A DNA stretch of 64,000 nucleotides, from the NCBI GenBank assembly GCA_038373865.1, contig JAXGGA010003896.1, forward strand, positions 1-64,000, written 5' to 3'. The position numbers and the translations under genes are program-made. Numbering within the stretch: position 1 is the first letter of the stretch; each line of letters opens with the position of its first letter. This DNA comes from Uloborus plumipes (lineage: Eukaryota; Arthropoda; Arachnida; Araneae; Uloboridae). Shown in pieces: positions 57,001 through 64,000 of the stretch. The notes beneath the pieces were generated by a model, which worked only from the letters and a program-made list of their open reading frames with translations, made no database searches and was not told the DNA's origin.

Positions 57001-60000
57001 GCATGTGGTCAGAACACTCATTGATGTTTTACAATGGTGCTAACCTAGCGTGATTTAGCAAAAAACGGTTCAAGGATTAATATTAGTTAAAATTAATAGT
57101 TTAGATGCTCTTTATAAATAATAATTACAGTTATTTTTTGATGTTGTTTGTTTGATTAAATTTCATTTTTTAAAAGGAAAAATACATATTTGAAGAAATA
57201 ATTTATCGATAAATTTTCGTTTGGAAACGATATTTATTACATATAACAAAGTAAAATGTTTCAAAATTACATGTAGTAGGGTAAACCAATCTGACACAAA
57301 CATTTAAAACTATTCCACTTGAATATGTAAACATAAATAAAAGTTTAAGATGCTTAAATTTAGAACATCATAAAGGTATTTTATCACTAATCAGTTGAAA
57401 TCTGGCTTTTATTAATACACATTGATAAAAATGAAATGCTAAACTGCTAATTCAAAGTAAAAGGAGCCGATTTTTCCTCAGAGCTAATTTATTTAACACC
57501 TCTTCGGCTGAAAAAGGCACAGGATAATGAACTGACATTAATGTCAAGCCATTCAATCTGTCATTGGCCATTGTATTTCTTAAGTATGTTTTTACCCTCT
57601 TTAGAGTAGAAAAGGACCTTTCGGCTTCACAAGTTGACACAGGTAGAGAAACCAAAACAGTCAACAAATATCTCACAGTTGGGTAAAAGTTCTTGTTGCA
57701 ATGGTCTAAAACACATAGAATTTCTGTTGGCAAAAGAGATTTATCTACAGACGCCCATTTTTGGCACCAAAGAACGTATTCGGTTTGCATGGCCGTCTCT
57801 GACACCCGGTCTTCATAAAAAGGCTTCAAGCCCTCTAACGCGTCTTTATGGATCGCATTGCATTTTTTCGGAAGAAGTATTTCGATAGCAGTTAGAAATT
57901 TTCTGTTATCCCTGAATATCTTTTCCAAACTGATAATTAGCCGATCGATCACTGGGGAAAATATTGCTCTTCGGTAGTATTCTTCAGGAGAATCGTGCGG
58001 ATAATTGTCTCTTTTTTTTTTTTTTTTTTTGCCTGCCGTGGGACACTTATTGTGCTCTGTAATAGCTCCTGACAGACATCTTTTGCTTTTTTGAAGATAT
58101 TTGAAAACTCCTTTTCACCTTCTTCTGTGCCCCTTAACTCCTGTAATGTTTTGATAATATTATCGCAAAAGGCAACAGCGGAAGAAAGTTCATGTTCGGG
58201 GCTTTGAAGATATTGAGACAAAGGAAGTGTGAAACCAAACACATATTCACAAACATAGAGTGATATAATAAACGATCCTTTTTCCATTGCAGCCAACATC
58301 GTAGTTGCAGTACTGGAAAAAAAATTCTGAAGTTCTTCAATTTTTTTCTAGGCTTTCAATAATTGATGGAAAAAGTTCCGTGAAAACATTAAGAGAAAAC
58401 TGTCGGTCCACAAATCTTGTGTCGCAGATTGCTACTAACCTAGGATAGGGTTAAAATGACGACATACGTGGCACATAAATAGTAAGTAAATTTCGCTGTC
58501 TGTTAGAACGATTAAAAAAAAAAAAAAAGCAAGTGCACTTTGCTGCTTAATAACACGTTAAAAAAAATCTTAAATCCGGGAAGGGGGTGGTCCGGACCCA
58601 CTGGACCACCCCCTTGGCTACGTCCTTGCCCCACCGAGTTTTTAAATTTTCGATTAAACATTTTTAATTTCTCTCGCAGAGGTTAAAACTAAACATTTTT
58701 TATGTGTTGAAAAATGGTCCTAAAATATTAATATATGAATTTTTTAACAATTTTTACATTTAAAGTTCCTTTTAATAAAGACAAGTTAAAAGAGTCCGAG
58801 TCCCACCCTTTGCATGCATCCGACAAACGTTTGCATCTTCTCCTGAAACGTGAGGCTTTGCTCATGATGCTTTTTCTAATAATCGAAGAGCATATACGTT
58901 GTTTCAAAGCACATTAAAAAAAACTCCTTTGAAGGAATAATTTTTGTGCTTTATGGTGAGCTTTAATGATTTTAAAGATACAAAACCTGTTTTGTATCAT
59001 TTATACACATGTCAAAACGTATATTTTGACGCCATGTGGGAAACTTTTTATCAGTTTGAAATAATTTAACCGTGGCCCCCTTTGGAAGAGCCATGGCTCC
59101 CCTTTTTTAAAATTTTTTCCTGTAGCCCCCTAGGGGGCCACATGGACTCCGTTGAAAAACCCTGGGTTAAAGTGATCTTAGTTTTTTCTGATCTGTTTTT
59201 CTATTTTGTGCAAGAGTGTTTAAAAACTTTAATAACCTTTTAACAAATATATATATAAAAAAAAAAACCTACATGTGACAGTCTTTTTGAGCATAATTTT
59301 AAACTCCTGGTATAGGTTGTACCCCTATTTCTTATGCTATACACATGTCCTTGACACTAGTTCAGAGGGCCATGGAAGCCCGACTAATACCCAGAAGCAG
59401 AAATTTTCTAGCCAGTCTGCGACACCGATTCGGGCAGTTGGAAATAATCTGCAGCATTTTTATTAGTTTATTCTTTTTTTTTTTATTCAAATTGAGGAGT
59501 ATTTAAGGACTTTTTATTACATTCGCTACCGATAAGTTGTCCCTTTGCAAAATCTCTCAGAAAACACCAGTTAAACTATACTGATTGAAGAGAAGAAACA
59601 TAACGTTCTTAACATCATGCGCTTTTAAGGAGTCTGAAATCTTTTTAACCAACCATAAATATTTAAATAATCAATTTAGAAAATTCTATTGATTACTTAC
59701 ATACCACACCAAATTGTCTTCACTGAATTGCAACTACAGTCCACGTTTGATATAACGACCACGACCAACTCCCTCCCATAGAAAAAGGTCTTTATAATGA
59801 AGAGTAGTCGCTACTCGCTAGTAGATTTATAGTGTATAAGAATAAATCTGGGGCCTTTCCCACTGCTGCTTATAGTAGGATGGTAATATAAAATGTATAA
59901 TGAAAGTACAAAACATGGGATAATTTCGTTTGTTTTGACGATGAACAGCATCACCGTTTGCAGGACCAAAGACATTTATTTTCTCACAATTTTCGTTGAG

Positions 60001-63000
60001 CTGTATTTGATTTTCCTTCCCCTTTTTTTATTATCTGCAGATTTTCTGAAAATTATCTGCAGACCGCTGAAAAATCTGCGAGGTACGTCTCGCGCCTCGC
60101 AATTTCTGCTACTGGGGACTAGTAGAGGGTTGGAATCGCAACAGGAGTGTCCCAGGTACAATGCCAGCTCGTGAAAGGTCCACATTCCCTAATGGTGGGT
60201 AGGGCATGTTAAAAATGTCCTTCATCATAAAATCCTCGAAGTGAATCAATACCCGTAGGGGTACTGTGCCAGGGATTTACGTGGTTCCTGGTCTGGATTA
60301 ATTTAAAAAAAAAAAAAAAATGAGCACTCTTCAGAACCCTATGATCCAACCAGTTAAACTTTGGTGTTGTGGTAAGTATGTGGCAACCTAGAGTGAAATG
60401 AAATGAATAGTTCAAATTTTTAGCTTATAGATAAATAAATATACGTACAAGTATCCTGTCTTTTGTTCCATCATTGATGAGGAGGAAATTTTTGCCATCA
60501 GCTGTTTTTGTCCATGGATCAGCTAGATGTATGTCTTCTAAAGACTCGGGAAGAGCTGGTTTAACGGATGCTTTTACTCGGTAGAGGGCCTTTTGAGCTA
60601 CTTCATAGGCAGGTAGAACTGATGCTGTCGAATCCGATGTAGCTGTCTTAGCTAACTCTTCTCTGAAACATACAAATATGAGGGAACATTTTGAATTCTG
60701 ATTTATACAAGTTCAAAACAACCATAAAAAATATTTTAAAAACTCTGTTAATTTTAAAGTTTCCACATTTTTCTTGCTATAGCTATACAAGTAACAGACA
60801 TGATTAATTCCTTTAAATCTGCACTTTTTAAACTTGAAAATTAAAAAAAAAAAAAAAAATTGAGGAGCAATTTTTCTTGTTCAATTAAATTGGCGCACCA
60901 GTTTCTCAGTATCATTTTTCAGATGATTTAGTTGATGAGACATCAAAACAAGTATAGTCTAAGATCTCACCGCAGTTTATCTACACTCATAGCGTACACT
61001 CATCACGTATATATCAAATTAAAGCACATTTTTTTCTGAACGTGATGCACTAAGTCTTCGTATTTTCAAGTGCCCAAAACCTATAGGCAGCCTGGCCTAA
61101 ACAGGACATATGAATGTAGTATTTTTACACTCATTGCATACACTCATCACGTATATATCAAATGAAAGCTGATTTTTTCCTGAACGTGATGCACTAAGGC
61201 TGCCTATGTAAAAGTGGCCACAACCTCTACGCAGCCTAGCCTAAACAGGTCACATGAATGTAGTATTTCTACACTCATCACGTATATATCAAATTGAAAC
61301 TGATTTTTTTCTAAAAGTGATGCACTAAGGCTGCCTCTGTAAAAATGGCCGCAACCTGTAGGCAGCCTGCATAACAGGTCACATAAATGTCAATTTTTTG
61401 CACTCATCACATGTATATCAAATTAAAGCAGATTTTTTTCTGAAAGTGATGCACTAATCTTCCACTGGAAAAGTGGCCGCAACCTATAGACAGCCTGGTC
61501 TAAACAGGTCACATGAATGTAATATTTCTACATTCATTGCGTACACTCATGACGTATAGATCAAATTAAAACTGATTTTTTACTGAACGTAATGCATTAA
61601 GGCTGCCTATGTAAACGTGGCTGCAACCTCTACGCAGCCTAGCCTAAACAGGTAACATTAATGTAGTATTTCTACTTATCACATATATATCAAATTTTGA
61701 AAGTGATGCACTAAGGCTGCCTATATAAAAGTGACCACAACCTCTTGTCAGCTTGGCCTAAATAAGTCACAACAATGTAGTATTTCTACACTCATCGAGT
61801 ACACTAATCACATATATATCAAATTAAAACTGATTTTTTTCTGAAAGTGATGCACTAAGGCTGCCTATGTATAAGTGGCCGCAACCTGTAGGCAGCCGGG
61901 TCTAAACAAGTTACATGAATGAAGAATTTGACATTTATGTGACCTGTTATGGAGGCTGCCTACAGGTTGCGGCCACTTATACATAGGCAGCCTTAGTGCA
62001 TCACTTTCAGAAAAAAATCAGCTTTAATTTGATATATACGTGATGAGTGTAGAAATACTGCATTTATGTGACCTGTTTAGGCCAGGCTGCGTAGAGGTTG
62101 GGGACACTTTTACATAGGCAGCCTTAGTGCATCACGTTCAGAAAAAAATCAGCTTTTATTTGATATATGAGTGATGAGAGTACGCGATGAGTGTAGAAAT
62201 ACTTCATTTATGTGACCTGTTTAGGCAAGGCTGCCTATAGGTTTTGGGCACTTTTACATACGAAGACTTAGTGCATCACATTCAGAAAAAAATGTGCTTT
62301 AATTTGATATATAAATGATGAGTGTATGCTATGAGTGTAGATAAACTGCGGTGGGAACTTAGACTATTAGCCATAACAACAGTAAAACATGTCCTATTTC
62401 AAGGAGGTAAAGGCAGCATCGTCTTTCATCCTTATGCTAAAATGTACCCTAATGAAGATCGTAAACATAGAGCAGAGTTATGACAGTTAAAGAACTTGGC
62501 AGAAACATGAGACTTCAGAAATGTAATGACAGATACACCCGAAATGGGAAAAACAGGCTGAAGTTCAAATCTATGTCATCTCAATGTGTACATAATATTT
62601 TCGAGGTGTGGAAAATTTATTTATGTTCTAACAATAAGATGTCTATTGCCTAAATTAAAATGAAAAGCAAGTACATCCATTTTTAAAGGTTATATTTCAG
62701 TTTTACAGCGTAAATTTTAAAAGCAAATTGTAAAATGCATACCTGTATGAATGATATTTATATTTTACCAAAAAATAAACAAATAAAATTGGGCAATGAT
62801 TTTTAATATACAAGCTCTGTACATAAAGCATAGTTGGAACTTTTTTAGAGATATATAATCTGGTTTAGTTTCATTTAAATCTATATTTTGTTAAATTAAA
62901 AAAAAAAAAAGTTTTTTTCATTTTGCTCATTTGATTTTCACATCTCATAAAAACTTTTTGAAAGAAAAGTTGTGTGAGGCAATTTTCTGAAAACCACTTT

Positions 63001-63854
63001 TGTATTCAAGATCAAATTTTCAAGCCACAAGGAAAAAAAACCGGAAATAATAATTTACGTGAAGTAGGACTAACTGTATAAATTTTCAGAATTAATAAGT
63101 AATGTTTGAACATAATATATTATACCCTGCAGGCAGATATCATAATTTATCTTTAACAGTCACCTTATTTCAATTTTTTGAATTAATATAATAACCTTAG
63201 AAAGTTATGCCATGCCTAACTAAAATTTGAAATTTAGAATAGTTTTTACTACTAAGCATACTAAGCAATAATTAAATAAATTTTCCTGCTTCAATGTTCC
63301 CCTCACTTTTCTGCGATTTCATCTGTATTAACTTTTAATTGATTCATTTACATTAAAAAATCAGTTTACATCACATTTTGAAAGTCTTGTGGTAAAGTAT
63401 ACTTTAAGTGAAATCTATGAATTTCGTCCTAATTGAAAATCAGCTTTATATGCACTCAATTTGACTTGGGAATTAAAAATGTAAAACCTCAAATTTGCTG
63501 TAATCAAACTAAAACTATTTGTAATAGAAAATACACGTGCAGTCGTATAAAAAGCTTTACTTACCAATAAATTTGAGGCACAGGCTTGGTAACTTCACTT
63601 TTGCATCGTTCCTTTAGTGTGTTGTAAAACCCTCTTCGTATTACTTTTCTTTCGTCCGGTTCATGAATATGAAAACTTGTCATTTTATCAAGTTCATTTT
63701 CCTTTGTAAGCACTAGACGTGCTTTGCAAGAAGCGCCGTAGTCACATTTCCAATATGATTTCTCTTTTTTTTTGTATGCTATTCGGAACAAATGTCCCTC
63801 ATAAACGGCAAGCTTGCCCCCACGTTGGGAAGTCAAAAATTCTATCGACGACAT
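51952..63854 (-). CDS. FLYWCH-MULE transposase-derived gene, five exons
   Basis: Exons in order: 63854-63565, 60662-60449, 53751-53398, 53288-53074, 52273-51952; joined length is 1395 nt, one frame ending at a stop. Domains: FLYWCH zinc finger (exon 1), linker (2), MULE transposase core with MDGTF and MMDFEKAA acidic motifs (3), CLFHYSQAIWRK (end of 3), RTNNHVEAFHSK (5). MULE transposases cut and paste Mutator-like elements; FLYWCH fingers bind DNA. Intron 1 joins TG to A, making an in-frame TGA, so either an exon was missed or the copy is dead. Intron 3 uses a GC donor. Introns 1 and 2 are loaded with other elements. No terminal inverted repeats were found, so it may be a host-resident derivative rather than an intact transposon. 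Confidence 0.8.
52384..52435 (+). repeat. Diverged fragment of the Helitron-like composite
   Basis: AAACTTTCTTCTATATTTAT, then CTTATGAATTCTGATTACAA, resembles 11000-11045 and 16330-16375. It lies in intron 4 of the MULE gene. Confidence 0.55.
53074..53288 (-). CDS. MULE gene exon 4
   Basis: The acceptor ATTCATTTCAG precedes VQELGLVSQFKNCGTT. Donor GTAACT after AAAGT keeps the frame into exon 5. Confidence 0.85.
53398..53751 (-). CDS. MULE gene exon 3 (transposase core)
   Basis: The acceptor CCCTTTTAG precedes VFGTIEFLEILCSRKKVLMD; LMDGTF gives the first acidic residue and MMDFEKAA the second. The exon ends WRK before GCATGT. A GC-AG splice (109-bp intron) is the only junction found that keeps the frame to VQELGL. 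Confidence 0.85.
53992..54122. repeat. (TA)n and AAAT microsatellite
   Basis: An AAAT run passes into a long alternating TA tract with a few interruptions. Confidence 0.95.
54186..56873. repeat. 2.7-kb palindrome (fold-back element) nested in B
   Basis: GTCCAGTCAA at 54186 is mirrored by TTGACTGGAC ending at 56873. Sequence reads inward as reverse complement almost to a centre near 55530, giving arms of about 1.34 kb with moderate divergence. Each arm contains two tandem ~550-bp blocks (TCCTAAACTATGCAACTTTT ... AAGAATAGGAG), so the block occurs four times. No ORF of interest. No target duplication was identified. Confidence 0.85.
57452..58440 (-). pseudogene. hAT transposase remnant of element B
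   Basis: Read right to left: AICDTRFVDRQFSLNVFTEL, then EELQNFFSSTATTM after a one-base shift, then YVCEYVFGFTLPLSQYLQSP, then, past an 18-base poly-T run that breaks the frame, RDNYPHDSPEEYYRRAIFSP and on to VSTCEAERSFSTLKRVKTYL and the C-terminus. These match the RW-(V/D) region, the insertion domain and the dimerisation domain of a hAT transposase of the kind often annotated as 52-kDa-repressor-like. Upstream catalytic and BED regions are not recognisable. Frameshifts at A/T runs inactivate it. Confidence 0.85.
59173..60448. other. Remainder of MULE intron 2
   Basis: AT-rich. The GC-richer stretch 60080-60290 (GGAATCGCAACAGGAGTGTC, CCAGGGATTTACGTGG) looks like an interspersed repeat of unknown class. 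A pogo-like word (CAGTCCACGTTTGATATAAC) lies at 59738. Confidence 0.4.
60449..60662 (-). CDS. MULE gene exon 2
   Basis: The acceptor GTATGTTTCAG precedes A|GAAGAGTTAGC, read EELAKTATSDST. The exon ends KDRIL before donor GTACGT, phase 0 into exon 3. Its first base completes a TGA with exon 1. Confidence 0.8.
60955..62366. repeat. Inverted satellite array in MULE intron 1
   Basis: TAGTCTAAG at the left and CTTAGACTA at the right bound the array. About seven direct units (period 115-145 bp, core GTGATGCACTAAGGCTGCC) run to about 61925, then three units run in the opposite orientation. The outermost units pair best (ACCGCAGTTTATCTACACTC and its inverse). Confidence 0.88.
62367..63564. other. 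MULE intron 1, AT-rich
   Basis: No additional exon or element end could be supported here. A short missing exon in this interval would resolve the TGA at the exon 1/2 junction but was not seen. Confidence 0.4.
63565..63854 (-). CDS. MULE gene exon 1: FLYWCH zinc finger
   Basis: The reading frame starts MSSIEFLTSQRGGKLAVYEG, followed by HLFRIAYKK, SYWKCDYGASCKARL and SFHIHEP. That gives the F/Y-L-W-x-C...C...H-x-H order of a FLYWCH finger with both Cys and both His present. The donor is TTG|GTAAGT at 63564. The frame stays open upstream to a possible acceptor (CATATTTCAG near 63888), so the ATG at 63854 may not be the first coding base. Confidence 0.85.
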
Positions 63855-63888
63855 TACTCCCAGTGTCCGAGCAAAAGCAAGTAACTGA

Positions 63889-64000
63889 AATATGAAATCT
63901 GATTCACCACGTGCTGATAAGGGGGTGAAGATGTCGCTAGGTCGTCGGGACTGATAGGGAAAAAAAGTCCCTACGCCTTTTCCCTTCCTACTCTGTAGGG
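63889..64000. other. Window edge, no feature called
   Basis: About 110 bp upstream of the possible MULE acceptor. No motif was recognised. Confidence 0.4.

Larger units (their letters stand above)
53890..58628. mobile_element. hAT element B nested in A
   Basis: Ends are CAGGCACGTAGCTAG and GGCTACGTCCTTG. (G)CCCCACC flanks both sides (53882-53889 and 58628-58635, with the terminal G shared). The left end contains GGGGGAGGTCC and the right end GGTGGTCCGGACC. It contains the transposase remnant at 57452-58440 and the 2.7-kb palindrome. Confidence 0.85.
53823..59164. mobile_element. hAT element A in MULE intron 2
   Basis: Ends are TAGGGGTTCTCAACCTTTTT and GTTGAAAAACCCTG. GGTTAAAG is duplicated exactly at 53815-53822 and 59165-59172. 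Most of its length is the nested element B. Confidence 0.9.

Overview
The window is nuclear DNA from an intron-bearing, transposon-rich animal, most likely an arthropod. The evidence is an AT-rich background, GT-AG introns, an Integrator subunit 12 homologue, and Penelope, Ty3/gypsy, mariner, hAT, Helitron and MULE families together. A chelicerate or hemipteran is plausible, but nothing here fixes the species. No bacterial operon, CRISPR array or rRNA gene was seen.

Layout. 1-0.6 kb: 3' end of a Penelope-like element with its GIY-YIG endonuclease. 3.3-9.9 kb: a near-perfect 240-bp inverted repeat, then two copies of one ~300-bp repeat. The first copy was hit by a 301-bp MITE and by a hAT element that itself carries a second hAT; the second copy preserves both empty sites. 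10.2-12.5 and 15.5-17.8 kb: two copies of a 2.3-kb inverted composite with Helitron-type ends (A|TC...CTAG|T). 13.5-15.1 kb: mariner and hAT remnants. 19-27.5 kb: a tRNA-like SINE head, three copies of a TTGGCGA-rich repeat family, a Ty3/gypsy element lacking gag to reverse transcriptase but bounded by intact LTRs, and a Helitron. 27.9-31.8 kb: a 3.9-kb hAT element containing a dimeric minisatellite.

The host-gene core is 36-43.5 kb. On the minus strand lies an uninterrupted 1798-codon sacsin/NO VEIN-type ATPase gene. About 1.2 kb away, diverging on the plus strand, are the first two coding exons of the Integrator gene INTS12; its PHD-finger exons were not found in the rest of the window. A hAT fragment sits just upstream of the INTS12 start.

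45-64 kb: another Helitron, a hAT split by a TTAA-targeting element, several MITEs, and a five-exon FLYWCH-MULE transposase-derived gene on the minus strand (63.9 to 52.0 kb). Its second intron holds three nested elements (hAT in hAT, then a 2.7-kb palindrome), and its first intron holds an inverted satellite array. Many insertions are defined to the base by exact target duplications read directly from the sequence. Relationships among the host genes are inferred only from position.
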